This document shows, piece by piece, positions 8,793 to 17,455 of a stretch of DNA of 64,000 nt. A model generated the notes under the pieces. The model was not told where the DNA came from and ran no database searches. It saw only the letters and a list, made by a program, of their open reading frames with translations. A program made the position numbers and the translations under genes. The DNA comes from Microbulbifer aggregans (GTDB lineage: Bacteria; Pseudomonadota; Gammaproteobacteria; Pseudomonadales; Cellvibrionaceae): NCBI RefSeq assembly GCF_001750105.1, contig NZ_CP014143.1, positions 2,759,501 to 2,823,500 of the forward strand. Direction: 5' to 3'. Every line of letters begins with the position of its first letter. Position 1 is the first letter of the stretch.

Positions 8793-10047
8793 GCCGCTGC
8801 CCGCCTTTATCGGCCTGCGCTATGCCGGCGCCCAGCGTCGTGGCGAGGACTCGGCCGGCTTGGTCTCGTTTATCTCCGGCCTCTCCATGGTGGGATTGAT
8901 CCTGGGTGTCGCCCTGATGATCGTCGTGATGTCGGTCATGAATGGTTTTGACCGGGAGCTGCGGGAACGCATTCTCGGCATCATGCCCCACGCCACCATC
9001 TACAACGCCAATACCGAGATTGACTGGCCTGCCTTGCGGCGCCAGCTGTCCAGTCACCAGGAAGTGGTGGCGGCTGCGGAGGTCTGGCAGGTGAATGCTC
9101 TCGCCCGCAAGGGGCGTGAGGTAACGCCGCTGCTCGTGCAGGGTATTAACCCCGAAACCATTGTCGAGGTTTCCAATATCGGTCGCTTCCTCGAACCCGA
9201 GAGTCTGGCCGCGCTGAAGTCCTCCGAGGAACCGACGGTGATCCTGGGCCAGGGCATTGCCGAAAAACTGGCGGTCGAGCAGGGCGAGTACGTGTCCCTG
9301 ATTGTTCCGAGTAGTGACGATGGCGATGGCGGTCGCCGCGCAGCGCGTATCTCCGGTTTCAAGGTGGTCGATATCTTCCACTCCGGCACAGCGCTGGATC
9401 ATTCCCTGGCACTGTTGGACTGGTCCCGGGCGCAGTACCTGGCTGGCGGCGGGGCGGGGGCCGGCGTCCAGCTGCGCCTGCACGATATGCTCGGTTCCTA
9501 TTACGTGTTGCGGCAGCTGGTGAACGAATTGCCGGCGCAGAATTTCTACGGCACTGACTGGAGCAGTACCCACGGCAACCTTTACCAGGCCATCCAGATG
9601 TCCCGTAACCTGGTCGGTTTGCTGGTGCTGCTGATCATCGCCATCGCGGCCTTCAATGTGGTCTCCACCCTAGTGATGGTGGTGATCGACAAGCACAGCG
9701 ATATCGCCATTCTCCGCACCATGGGGGCCAGCACCCGCGAGATTCTGCTGACGTTCGTCAGTCAGGGCGCATTGGTGGGCCTCGTCGGTGCCGTCGTGGG
9801 TGGAATTCTGGGCGTACTGGGTTCGCTTGTGGTCACCGATCTGGTGGCGGGCCTCGAGTCCCTGTTCGGCGTCCAGTTCCTGAAATCTGACGTCTACCCG
9901 GTGGACTATCTGCCTTCTGAACTGCAGTGGGGCGATGTGGCGCTGGTGGTTGGGGCCGGTTTCGTTCTCAGTCTCGTTGCCACCCTCTATCCGGCCCTGC
10001 AGGCCAGCCGGGTGCAGCCGGCGGCTGCGCTGCGCAACGAGCAGTAG
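8785..10047 (+). CDS. lolE: Lipoprotein-releasing ABC transporter permease (LolC/LolE family), downstream gene
   Basis: Second permease of the LolCDE complex, 420 residues from the ATG at 8785. A longer frame from 8749 would add twelve residues lying inside lolD; the ATG matches the family start [19 protein letters not shown] and overlaps the lolD stop by 8 bp. Contains one N-terminal TM, a periplasmic domain and a C-terminal three-TM FtsX domain ending PAAALRNEQ. The post-TM motif ILGIMPHA is closer to E. coli LolC's MPQA than to LolE's VPHG, opposite to what gene order suggests, so paralogue naming is tentative. Confidence 0.93.
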   Translation: MFRPLPAFIGLRYAGAQRRGEDSAGLVSFISGLSMVGLILGVALMIVVMSVMNGFDRELRERILGIMPHATIYNANTEIDWPALRRQLSSHQEVVAAAEVWQVNALARKGREVTPLLVQGINPETIVEVSNIGRFLEPESLAALKSSEEPTVILGQGIAEKLAVEQGEYVSLIVPSSDDGDGGRRAARISGFKVVDIFHSGTALDHSLALLDWSRAQYLAGGGAGAGVQLRLHDMLGSYYVLRQLVNELPAQNFYGTDWSSTHGNLYQAIQMSRNLVGLLVLLIIAIAAFNVVSTLVMVVIDKHSDIAILRTMGASTREILLTFVSQGALVGLVGAVVGGILGVLGSLVVTDLVAGLESLFGVQFLKSDVYPVDYLPSELQWGDVALVVGAGFVLSLVATLYPALQASRVQPAAALRNEQ

Positions 10048-10056
10048 GTTCCGACA

Positions 10057-10281
10057 GTGGGCGAGCGTCTCGAATTTGATATCTACGGCCGCTTTACCCT
10101 GATGCTGGTCAGGGAAGCTGGATGCTGGCGGGCGTACCGGAAAGGGGAAGGGCGGTCGCGCCCTGAATCCGGGCTGGTGATCCCGTCAGAGTTGCGGGCT
10201 GAGGAGCTGCTGACCTTCCTCGATGACTGGTATCACGAGTATGCAGCGCCGGGGCGTGAATTGCGCCAGGTCAATTCATAA
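10057..10281 (+). CDS. Small conserved hypothetical protein
   Basis: A 74-residue soluble protein starting at GTG, nine bases after lolE. It reads LEFDIYGRFTLMLVREAGCW in the N-terminal half and ends in a helical segment (AEELLTFLDDWYHEYA). I recall similar short 'FDI(F/Y)GR ... VIP' proteins in proteobacteria carrying only a DUF label, with no known role. The tight spacing to lolE suggests it is the last gene of the lol transcript. Confidence 0.65.
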   Translation: MGERLEFDIYGRFTLMLVREAGCWRAYRKGEGRSRPESGLVIPSELRAEELLTFLDDWYHEYAAPGRELRQVNS

Positions 10282-10312
10282 CAATAAAGTTTGCTGAAGG
10301 GATGCAATAACG

Positions 10313-10627
10313 ATGCAAGAAGAATTGCCTTCCACGTCATTTGTGCGCTTCGTGGCGGTATTGCACAGGCCGACAATTTTTTGGTGGCCGTTTCCCTTTA
10401 TGCGTCCGGAAGAAGGGCGGAGATTCGGCAAGTTCCGGCTGTTTACCTGTGGGATGCTCTACCCGCTTTTTCTCTGGAGCGTGGTCTCTTTAATCCTTTT
10501 TCTAAAAAAGGGGATGGGGATTGAAGAGCTCTGGATGTTGTTCCCCGCGATGTCTGTTACTTTCTTTCTCTATTTTGCACTTGTCGCCTACTGCTGGGAT
10601 CGAGTCCATACTCGCCGTGGGCATTGA
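10313..10627 (+). CDS. Small membrane protein of unknown function
   Basis: A 104-residue protein with two strong hydrophobic segments, one around LFTCGMLYPLFLWSVVSLIL and one around LFPAMSVTFFLYFALVAYC, separated by a short charged loop (KKGMGIEEL). The N-terminal 40 residues are basic and aromatic, and the C-terminus (RVHTRRGH) is positive, consistent with both ends in the cytoplasm. ATG at 10313 has the AAGG of 'gctgaagggatg' about 15 bases upstream, so the ribosome binding site is weak. An overlapping shorter frame at 10291 has no membrane or family features. Function unknown. Confidence 0.6.
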   Translation: MQEELPSTSFVRFVAVLHRPTIFWWPFPFMRPEEGRRFGKFRLFTCGMLYPLFLWSVVSLILFLKKGMGIEELWMLFPAMSVTFFLYFALVAYCWDRVHTRRGH

Positions 10628-10645
10628 TGTCCTGTCACCATTACC

Positions 10646-11173
10646 TCAGCTGACCGCCGAGCGGCGCTGCGCGATGCGCATCTTCCAGCGCTTCACCACG
10701 TGCCAGCGCCAGAGTCCCTGCATGGCAAAGTAGGATACCGTCGCGAAGAAAATTCCGGCGAGCAATGAGCCGAAGAACAGCGGCAGCCAGATTTTACCCA
10801 CCTCGTCGGTCAACCATTCCCACGACAGCTCCAGCTTGAACTCCAGCGGCGGCGTGCCGAGGATCCAGGCGCCGAGCTTGTAGGTCGAGTAGAAGATGGC
10901 GGGCATGGTGACCGGGTTGCTGATCCACACCAGGATCATGGACAGGGGCAGGTTACAGCGGAACCACAGCGCCAGCAGGGCGGCGATGACCATTTGCCCG
11001 GGCAGGGGCAGGAAGCTGGTGAAGACGCCCACGGCAAAAGCGACGGACACGGAGTGCCTGTTCAGGTGGAAGAGGTTCGGGTCGTGCAGCAGGCTACCGA
11101 AAAATCTCAGGCCCTTGTTGGCGCGAACCTGATCGGGAGTCGGCAGCCAGCGCCTGATGATACTCTTCGGCAT
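10646..11173 (-). CDS. DUF2062 domain membrane protein
   Basis: A 175-residue inner-membrane protein of the DUF2062 family, common in gammaproteobacteria and of unknown biochemical role. The N-terminal MPKSIIRRWLPTPDQVRANKGLRFFG is typical, followed by the conserved SVAFAVGVFTSFLPLPGQMV (about 60-80), then LPLSMILVWISNPVTMPAIFYS and a last TM near 140-160. It is convergent with the small membrane protein at 10313. Nothing in the sequence indicates a substrate. Confidence 0.85.
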   Translation of the reverse strand: MPKSIIRRWLPTPDQVRANKGLRFFGSLLHDPNLFHLNRHSVSVAFAVGVFTSFLPLPGQMVIAALLALWFRCNLPLSMILVWISNPVTMPAIFYSTYKLGAWILGTPPLEFKLELSWEWLTDEVGKIWLPLFFGSLLAGIFFATVSYFAMQGLWRWHVVKRWKMRIAQRRSAVS

Positions 11174-11368
11174 AACTCAAATAATCCGGATACCGGCGGC
11201 CAGAAACTTTGCCAGGATTCTCTCCGCGCTTTCGCGCGGGTCTGTCACCCATCAAAAAGCATAGAGTGCTAAAGGCAGTGGGGCACGGCTGAACCCCGTG
11301 CGGGCGCTATTATGCCCGCAACACGGTTTTAAGACTACCGTCCCTCTTCAGGTCGCGATTTCCCTCAA

Positions 11369-11456
11369 ACTGTCAACAATTGTCACTAGGTGACCCACTG
11401 TATTTGGTGCGATCCCTTGCATTGGGTTCGTTTCATCAGTAGATTGTCGACAATCT
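11369..11456. promoter_or_regulatory. GntR-type operator palindromes before the prp cluster
   Basis: AGATTGTCGACAATCT at 11441-11456 is a perfect 16-bp palindrome; ACTGTCAACAAT at 11369-11380 matches its 12-bp core at 10 positions. A plausible promoter is TTGCAT (11417-11422), 17 bp, TAGATT (11440-11445), so the strong palindrome covers the -10. FadR-subfamily GntR proteins bind short palindromes of this kind, and the regulator gene starts 19 bp downstream, which points to autoregulation and control of prpBC-acnD-prpF. Confidence 0.7.
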
Positions 11457-11474
11457 TGAGGTGGAGAGTGCCGT

Positions 11475-12155
11475 ATGGATCTTGGGGAGCGACAGTCGGA
11501 GCTGCCGGAGGGCAATTTAAGCCTGGCTGAGCGCCTGTACCTGACCCTGCGTGGCGAAATTGTCGAAGGGCATATACCCGCCGGTAGCAAGGTCAGTGAA
11601 CCGGAGCTGGCGCGGCGTTTCAATGCCAGTCGTGGCAGCCTGCGCGAAGCACTGATGCGCCTCGAGTCCCTGGGGTTGCTGGAGCGGCGGGTCAATGTGG
11701 GTGCGCGGGTCGTCGATCTGACCGAGCGCGGCCTGCTCGAGCTATACGATGTGCGCGAAGCCCTCGAAGGTATGGCTTGCCGACTGGCCGCAACGGAGCG
11801 GACGGACGAAGACCTGAAGGCCTTGCGGCAGATGCTCGAACGGCACGAACAGCAGGAAGAACTGCAGGCCGGGCGCGCTTATTTTCAACCGGAAGGGGAT
11901 TTCGACTTCCACTTCCGCATCGTGCAGGCCTCCCGCAACGATCTGCTGATCGACACGCTCTGCAACCGCCTCTACTACCGGGTGCGCATGTACCGCTACC
12001 AGCTGGGTATGGCCAGCCCCCGGGCCAAGCGGGCTTTCCACGAACACAGTCACATCATTGAGGCCATTGAAGCCGGCGACGGTGAATTGGCCGAAATCCT
12101 CATGCGCAGGCATATCCGTGCCTCGCGTCAGAACATCGAGAAAAAGCTGAGGTAG
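11475..12155 (+). CDS. GntR/FadR-family (FCD) regulator of the propionate cluster
   Basis: A 226-residue regulator. A winged helix domain occupies about residues 12-80 (RLYLTLRGEIVEGHIPAGSK, then FNASRGSLREALMRLESLGL) and an FCD ligand domain residues 88-215 with metal-site-like residues (D97 region, and His-rich HEHSHIIEAI near 190). Proteins of this type replace the sigma-54-dependent PrpR as the local propionate regulator in many gammaproteobacteria. It sits three bases before prpB. The ligand is expected to be 2-methylcitrate or a related cycle intermediate, by analogy only. Confidence 0.88.
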   Translation: MDLGERQSELPEGNLSLAERLYLTLRGEIVEGHIPAGSKVSEPELARRFNASRGSLREALMRLESLGLLERRVNVGARVVDLTERGLLELYDVREALEGMACRLAATERTDEDLKALRQMLERHEQQEELQAGRAYFQPEGDFDFHFRIVQASRNDLLIDTLCNRLYYRVRMYRYQLGMASPRAKRAFHEHSHIIEAIEAGDGELAEILMRRHIRASRQNIEKKLR

Positions 12156-12158
12156 ACC

Positions 12159-13037
12159 ATGAGTCAGAACCCTTCCGCCGGCGCACGTTTCCGCCAGGCG
12201 CTCGTCGAAAACCAGCCCCTGCAGGTGGTTGGCACCATCAATGCCTACTCGGCCATCATGGCAGAGCGGATCGGCCACAAGGCCATCTACCTGTCTGGCG
12301 CCGGGGTTGCCAACGCTTCCTACGGTCTGCCGGACCTCGGCATGACCAGCCTCGACAATGTGCTCGAGGACGTACGCCGCATCACTGCCGCCAGTGAACT
12401 GCCGCTGCTGGTGGATATCGACACCGGCTGGGGCGGCGCCTTCAATATTGCCCGCACCATCAAGGAAATGATCCGCGCCGGTGCCGCAGCGGTACACATC
12501 GAGGACCAGGTGGCCCAGAAGCGCTGCGGACACCGCCCGAACAAGGAGATCGTCTCCAAGGAAGAGATGGTTGACCGTATCAAGGCGGCCGTGGATGCCC
12601 GCACCGATGACGACTTCTTCATCATGGCCCGTACTGACGCGTTTGCGCAGGAAGGACTGGATGCCGCCATCGAGCGTGCGCAGGCCTGTATCGAGGCCGG
12701 TGCCGATGGCATCTTTGCCGAGGCAGTGACCGAGCTTGAGCACTATCGTGCTTTCAAGGACGCACTGAATGTGCCGATCCTGGCCAACATCACCGAATTC
12801 GGAAAAACCAAGCTCTACAACAAGGCAGAGCTGGCAGAGTCCGGTGCCGATATGGTCCTGTATCCGCTGTCTGCCTTCCGCGCCATGAACAAGGCCGCTG
12901 AGAATGTGTACACCAGCATTCTGGAAAACGGCGACCAGCAGGCGGTGGTCGACACCATGCAGACCCGTGCGGAGCTGTACGATTACCTGAATTACCACGA
13001 GTTTGAAGACAAGCTCGACGCCTTATTCAAGAAGTAA
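12159..13037 (+). CDS. prpB: 2-Methylisocitrate lyase
   Basis: Cleaves 2-methylisocitrate to pyruvate and succinate, the last step of the methylcitrate cycle for propionyl-CoA. The 292-residue TIM-barrel protein has the isocitrate-lyase superfamily active-site motif [10 protein letters not shown] (near residues 124-133), the metal site in [21 protein letters not shown], and [15 protein letters not shown]. The ATG follows GAGGT and lies three bases after the regulator gene. It is followed by a 148-bp gap with two REP-like hairpins before prpC. Confidence 0.96.
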   Translation: MSQNPSAGARFRQALVENQPLQVVGTINAYSAIMAERIGHKAIYLSGAGVANASYGLPDLGMTSLDNVLEDVRRITAASELPLLVDIDTGWGGAFNIARTIKEMIRAGAAAVHIEDQVAQKRCGHRPNKEIVSKEEMVDRIKAAVDARTDDDFFIMARTDAFAQEGLDAAIERAQACIEAGADGIFAEAVTELEHYRAFKDALNVPILANITEFGKTKLYNKAELAESGADMVLYPLSAFRAMNKAAENVYTSILENGDQQAVVDTMQTRAELYDYLNYHEFEDKLDALFKK

Positions 13038-13073
13038 GTGATTAAGAAGTAAGAATTCAACTTTGTACCCACC

Positions 13074-13151
13074 GTCATCCCGGCCCGGCCGGGATCCAGC
13101 ACAGATTGCCCGAGCGCACATTGCTGGATGCCGGATTCCGCCCGGCATGAC
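13074..13151. repeat. Pair of REP-like palindromic units between prpB and prpC
   Basis: Unit A (13074-13099) has the form GTCATCCCGGC...GCCGGGATCCAG; unit B (13124-13151) is the same type in inverted orientation (CTGGATGCCGG...CCGGCATGAC). Each makes a hairpin of 8 or more bp. The same type recurs four times at 17303-17436. Such extragenic palindromes often modulate mRNA stability between operon genes. Confidence 0.75.
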
Positions 13152-13185
13152 GCAGTAAAAACTTAAATCGATAGGGGAATGAACG

Positions 13186-14313
13186 ATGGCAGAGAAGAAA
13201 GTTGGTGGCGCAGGCCTGCGTGGTCAGGTTGCCGGTAAGACAGCACTTTCCACCGTAGGTAAATCCGGCTCCGGCCTGACCTATCGCGGTTACGACGTCA
13301 AAGACCTGGCGGAAAACTGCGAGTTCGAAGAAGTAGCCTACCTCATTTTCTACGGTGAGCTGCCCACCAAAGCGCAGCTGGCGGACTACAAAGGCGTCCT
13401 CAAGGGCATGCGCGGTCTGCCGCAGGCACTGAAGGAAGTGCTGGAGCGTATTCCTGCCGATGCCCACCCGATGGATGTGATGCGTACAGGCTGTTCCATG
13501 CTGGGCAACCTGGAAGGCGAGGAGTCTTTCGAGCAGCAGCAGGATCGCGCCAACCGCCTGCTGGCCGCGTTCCCGTCCATCATCTGCTACTGGTACCGCT
13601 ACAGCCACGATGGTGTGCGCATCGAAACCGAAACCGAGGACGACTCCATCGGCGGTCACTTCCTGCACATGCTGCGCGGCGAGAAGCCGAATGCGCTGCA
13701 CGAGCAGGTAATGAACGTGTCCCTGATCCTGTACGCTGAGCACGAGTTCAACGCGTCTACCTTCACCGCGCGCGTTTGTGCCTCCACCCTGTCTGACCTG
13801 TTCAGCTGCATCACCGGTGCCATCGGCTCCCTGCGTGGCCCGCTGCACGGCGGTGCCAACGAAGCAGCCATGGAACTGATCGAGCGTTTCTCTTCTGCCG
13901 ACGAAGCAGAAAAAGAACTGCTGGGCATGCTGGAGCGCAAGGAAAAGATCATGGGCTTCGGCCACGCGGTGTACACCGAGTCCGACCCGCGCAACGCCAT
14001 CATCAAGCAGTGGTCTGAAAAGCTGGCCGCTGACGTCGGTGACGAGGTGCTGTACCCGGTTTCCGTACGTTGCGAAGAGGTCATGTGGCGTGAGAAGAAG
14101 CTGTTCTGTAACGCCGATTTCTTCCACGCTTCCGCCTATCACTTCATGGGCATCCCCACCAAGCTGTTTACGCCGATCTTCGTTATGTCCCGCGTAACTG
14201 GCTGGGCCGCCCACGTATTTGAGCAGCGCGCCGACAACCGCATCATTCGCCCGAGCGCCGAGTATGTCGGTCCGGAACTGCGCAAGGTTGTGCCGATTGC
14301 CGAGCGAGGCTAA
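13186..14313 (+). CDS. prpC: 2-Methylcitrate synthase
   Basis: Condenses propionyl-CoA with oxaloacetate to 2-methylcitrate. The 375-residue protein is of the short citrate-synthase type used for PrpC (residual citrate synthase activity is usual). Catalytic regions are visible: GPLHGGANEAAMELI (about 220), MGFGHAVYTESDPR (about 258-271) and the C-terminal GWAAHVFEQRADNRIIRPSAEY. The N-terminal GGAGLRGQVAGKTALSTVG is characteristic of PrpC. ATG preceded by AGGGGA. A large paired inverted-repeat region separates it from acnD. Confidence 0.96.
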   Translation: MAEKKVGGAGLRGQVAGKTALSTVGKSGSGLTYRGYDVKDLAENCEFEEVAYLIFYGELPTKAQLADYKGVLKGMRGLPQALKEVLERIPADAHPMDVMRTGCSMLGNLEGEESFEQQQDRANRLLAAFPSIICYWYRYSHDGVRIETETEDDSIGGHFLHMLRGEKPNALHEQVMNVSLILYAEHEFNASTFTARVCASTLSDLFSCITGAIGSLRGPLHGGANEAAMELIERFSSADEAEKELLGMLERKEKIMGFGHAVYTESDPRNAIIKQWSEKLAADVGDEVLYPVSVRCEEVMWREKKLFCNADFFHASAYHFMGIPTKLFTPIFVMSRVTGWAAHVFEQRADNRIIRPSAEYVGPELRKVVPIAERG

Positions 14314-14367
14314 TAGAGCCTTTCAAACTTTTGGCAAGGCCCCCAGAGCGTTATGCCAAGGGTCTGG

Positions 14368-14464
14368 TACCGGTGGCGGTTTACCAGACCTTACGCGGCC
14401 ATGGATGGCCGCGTAGAGCTTACAAGGATGTATTTAAGGCGTGTCTGGTAAACCGCCACCGGTA
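14368..14464 (+). repeat. Structured inverted-repeat element, copy 1
   Basis: A 22-bp perfect inverted repeat (14368-14389 with 14443-14464) encloses a second perfect stem-loop (TACGCGGCCA / TGGCCGCGTA, 14392-14415) and a spacer core (14415-14446). The core matches that of copy 2 in 25 of 32 positions. The outer arms of the two copies are different in sequence, yet each is perfectly self-complementary. No coding frame of note. Confidence 0.8.
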
Positions 14465-14506
14465 GCAGGCCCGCCCCGAGCTCCAACGGCTTAGCTGGTT
14501 CTGGGC

Positions 14507-14619
14507 GCCCCCGATACGGATGGTCCTTTGTGAGACACGCTGTGGATACGTCCCTGTACGCTCTCCACGGCCATCCCTGGCCGTGGAAGGTCCCACAAAG
14601 GACCATCCGTATCGGGGGC
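14507..14619 (-). repeat. Structured inverted-repeat element, copy 2 (opposite orientation)
   Basis: A 26-bp perfect inverted repeat (14507-14532 with 14594-14619) encloses a 9-bp stem (CCACGGCCA / TGGCCGTGG, 14565-14586) and a core on the minus strand (14534-14565) homologous to copy 1. With copy 1 it fills the prpC-acnD gap. Similar sequences recur in marine gammaproteobacterial genomes in my memory, but I know no established name or function. Confidence 0.8.
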
Positions 14620-14678
14620 TCGGCATCCTCCTTCATCTTTCTTTTCGGCTGTGAAAGTCGCTGAACGCGTTAATTGTT

Positions 14679-17291
14679 ATGAATACCGAATACCGCAAAA
14701 AACTTCCCGGCACAGACCTCGACTTTTTCGACACCCGAGAGGCGGTCGAAAAGATCAAGCCGGGTGCCTATGCAAAACTGCCGTATACCTCGCGTATTCT
14801 GGCGGAAAACCTCGTGCGTCGCTGCGAGCCCGAGCAGCTCACCGACGCCCTGAAACAAATCATCGGTCGCAAGCGTGACCTCGACTTCCCCTGGTTCCCC
14901 GCGCGCGTCGTCTGCCACGATATCCTCGGCCAGACCGCACTGGTGGACCTCGCCGGCCTGCGCGACGCCATCGCAGAGAAGGGCGGTGATCCGGCCAAAG
15001 TGAACCCGGTAGTACCGACCCAGCTGATCGTCGACCACTCCCTGGCCGTCGAACATCCCGGTTTTGAAGAAGACGCGTTCGAAAAGAACCGCGCGGTGGA
15101 AGAGCGCCGCAACGAAGACCGCTTCCACTTCATCAACTGGACCAAAACCGCGTTTGAAAACGTCGACGTCATCCCGCCCGGCAACGGCATCATGCACCAG
15201 ATCAACCTGGAGAAAATGTCTCCGGTGGTGCAGGTGAAAGACGGCGTCGCCTTCCCGGATACCTGTGTCGGTACCGACAGCCACACCCCGATGGTCGATG
15301 CGCTGGGCGTCATCTCCGTGGGTGTGGGCGGCCTCGAAGCCGAGAGCGTGATGCTCGGTCGCGCCTCCTACATGCGCCTGCCCGACATCGTCGGCGTCGA
15401 ACTGACCGGCAAACTGCAGCCCGGTATCACCGGTACCGACATGGTGCTGGCCCTGACCGAATTCCTGCGCCGCGAGCGCGTGGTCGGCGCCTACCTGGAA
15501 TTTTTCGGCGAAGGTGCCTCCAGCCTGAGCCTGGGCGACCGCGCCACCATCGCCAACATGACGCCGGAATACGGCGCTACCGCCGGCATGTTCGCCATCG
15601 ACGAGCAGACCATCGACTACCTGAAGCTCACCGGCCGCGACGACGAGCAGGTCGCCCTGGTAGAGAAGTTCGCGAAAGAAACCGGCCTCTGGGCAGACAG
15701 CCTGAAAGACGCCGAATACGAGCGCGTACTCAAGTTCGATCTCTCTTCCGTTGGCCGCAACCTGGCCGGCCCGTCCAACCCGCACGCACTGCTGCCGGTA
15801 TCCGAGCTGGCCAACCGCGGCATCGCCCAAGAAGGTTGGAGAGAGAAGTGGGAGGAGAAAGAAGGCGAGATGCCGGACGGTGCGGTGATCATCGCCGCGA
15901 TCACCAGCTGTACCAACACCAGCAACCCGCGCAATATGATTGCCGCGGGCCTGATCGCGCGCAACGCCAACAAGCTCGGCCTGACCCGCAAGCCCTGGGT
16001 AAAAACCTCCCTGGCACCGGGGTCCAAGACCGTAAAAATGTATCTGGAAGAAGCCGACCTGCTGCCGGAACTGCAGCAGCAGGGCTTCGACGTGGTCGCG
16101 TTTGCCTGCACCACCTGTAACGGTATGAGCGGCGCACTGGACCCGAAAATCCAGAAAGAAGTCATCGACCGCGACCTGTACGCGACTGCCGTGCTGTCCG
16201 GCAACCGCAACTTCGATGGCCGTATCCACCCGTACGCCAAGCAGGCCTTCCTGGCTTCGCCGCCCTTGGTCGTTGCCTATGCCATCGCCGGCACCATCCG
16301 CTTCGATATCGAAAAAGATGTACTGGGCCACGACAAAGACGGCAACCCGGTGACTCTGAAAGATATCTGGCCGAGCGACGAAGAGATCGACGCGATCGTC
16401 AAACAGAGCGTGAAGCCCGAGCAGTTCCGCGAGGTCTACATCCCGATGTTTGACCTGAGCAAGGCGGAAGAAGAGAAGGGCGAGCCGCTGTACCACTGGC
16501 GCCCGCAGAGCACCTACATCCGCCGCCCGCCATACTGGGAAGGCGCACTCGCAGGTGAGCGCAGCCTGAAAGGCATGCGTCCACTGGCGGTGCTGGGTGA
16601 CAACATCACCACCGACCACCTGTCGCCGTCCAACGCGATCCTGGCCAGCAGTGCTGCCGGTGAATACCTGGCGAAAATGGGTCTGCCGGAAGAGGACTTC
16701 AACTCGTACGCCACCCACCGGGGCGATCACCTCACCGCCCAGCGCGCCACCTTCGCCAACCCGAAACTGTTGAACGAAATGGTGCGCGACGACAACGGTG
16801 CAGTGAAGCAGGGCTCTCTCGCGCGTATCGAGCCGGAAGGCAAGGTCACCCGCATGTGGGAAGCCATCGAAACCTACATGGACCGCAAGCAGCCGCTGAT
16901 CATTATTGCCGGCGCCGACTACGGCCAGGGTTCCTCCCGCGACTGGGCCGCCAAAGGCGTGCGCCTGGCCGGTGTGGAAGCGATTGTGGCGGAAGGCTTC
17001 GAGCGCATTCACCGCACCAACCTGATCGGCATGGGCGTGCTGCCGCTGGAATTCCAGCCGGGCACCACCCGCGAGACCCTGGGCATCGACGGTACCGAGA
17101 CCTTCGATGTGATTGGCGAGCACAACCCGGGCACTACACTCACGCTGCTGATCCATCGTAAAGACGGTGAAACGGTAGAGGTGCCGGTGAAATGCCGCCT
17201 GGATACCCAGGAAGAAGTCTCTATCTACAGCGCCGGCGGTGTACTGCAACGCTTCGCCAATGACTTCCTGGAAGCGGAGGCCAACGCCTAA
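14679..17291 (+). CDS. acnD: Fe/S-dependent 2-methylisocitrate dehydratase AcnD
   Basis: Aconitase-family enzyme that dehydrates 2-methylcitrate, working with PrpF. The 870 residues cover the full aconitase fold. Three [4Fe-4S] ligand cysteines are visible: Cys411 in ITSCTNTSNPRN, and Cys477 and Cys480 in ACTTCNGMSG. The C-terminal swivel domain carries GADYGQGSSRDWAAKGVRLAGV. The N-terminal KKLPGTDLDFFDTREAVEKI and prpF directly downstream fit AcnD rather than AcnA. No clear Shine-Dalgarno sequence precedes the ATG. A very long open frame on the opposite strand is a codon-bias shadow. Confidence 0.95.
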   Translation: MNTEYRKKLPGTDLDFFDTREAVEKIKPGAYAKLPYTSRILAENLVRRCEPEQLTDALKQIIGRKRDLDFPWFPARVVCHDILGQTALVDLAGLRDAIAEKGGDPAKVNPVVPTQLIVDHSLAVEHPGFEEDAFEKNRAVEERRNEDRFHFINWTKTAFENVDVIPPGNGIMHQINLEKMSPVVQVKDGVAFPDTCVGTDSHTPMVDALGVISVGVGGLEAESVMLGRASYMRLPDIVGVELTGKLQPGITGTDMVLALTEFLRRERVVGAYLEFFGEGASSLSLGDRATIANMTPEYGATAGMFAIDEQTIDYLKLTGRDDEQVALVEKFAKETGLWADSLKDAEYERVLKFDLSSVGRNLAGPSNPHALLPVSELANRGIAQEGWREKWEEKEGEMPDGAVIIAAITSCTNTSNPRNMIAAGLIARNANKLGLTRKPWVKTSLAPGSKTVKMYLEEADLLPELQQQGFDVVAFACTTCNGMSGALDPKIQKEVIDRDLYATAVLSGNRNFDGRIHPYAKQAFLASPPLVVAYAIAGTIRFDIEKDVLGHDKDGNPVTLKDIWPSDEEIDAIVKQSVKPEQFREVYIPMFDLSKAEEEKGEPLYHWRPQSTYIRRPPYWEGALAGERSLKGMRPLAVLGDNITTDHLSPSNAILASSAAGEYLAKMGLPEEDFNSYATHRGDHLTAQRATFANPKLLNEMVRDDNGAVKQGSLARIEPEGKVTRMWEAIETYMDRKQPLIIIAGADYGQGSSRDWAAKGVRLAGVEAIVAEGFERIHRTNLIGMGVLPLEFQPGTTRETLGIDGTETFDVIGEHNPGTTLTLLIHRKDGETVEVPVKCRLDTQEEVSIYSAGGVLQRFANDFLEAEANA

Positions 17292-17302
17292 CCCCATCCA
17301 TC

Positions 17303-17436
17303 GTCATACCGGCGCAGGCCGGTATCCAGAAAACCTCGTCATCCCGGACCTGGTCCGGGATCCAGCCAAACCCTCGTCATGCCGGACTTGATCCGGCATC
17401 CAGGAGGCACTGGATCCCGGCCTACGCCGGGATGAC
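17303..17436. repeat. Cluster of four REP-like palindromic units between acnD and prpF
   Basis: Three units in direct orientation (17303-17329, 17338-17365, 17376-17403) and one inverted (17410-17436) share the plan GTCAT-stem-loop-stem-ATCCAG. The stems differ but each is self-complementary. An ATG at 17432, in frame with prpF, lies inside the last unit and is unlikely to be the true prpF start. Confidence 0.8.
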
Positions 17437-17455
17437 GGACAATGTGAGTAAACCC

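Noticed and set aside
11742..14214. Long antisense frames over gntR, prpB and prpC
   Set aside because: They overlap clearly identified enzymes and show no family features; codon-bias shadows.
14670..17297. Open frame of 875 codons on the minus strand opposite acnD
   Set aside because: It is a product of GC-rich third-position bias in acnD; its translation shows no domain and runs over the ends of a confirmed gene.
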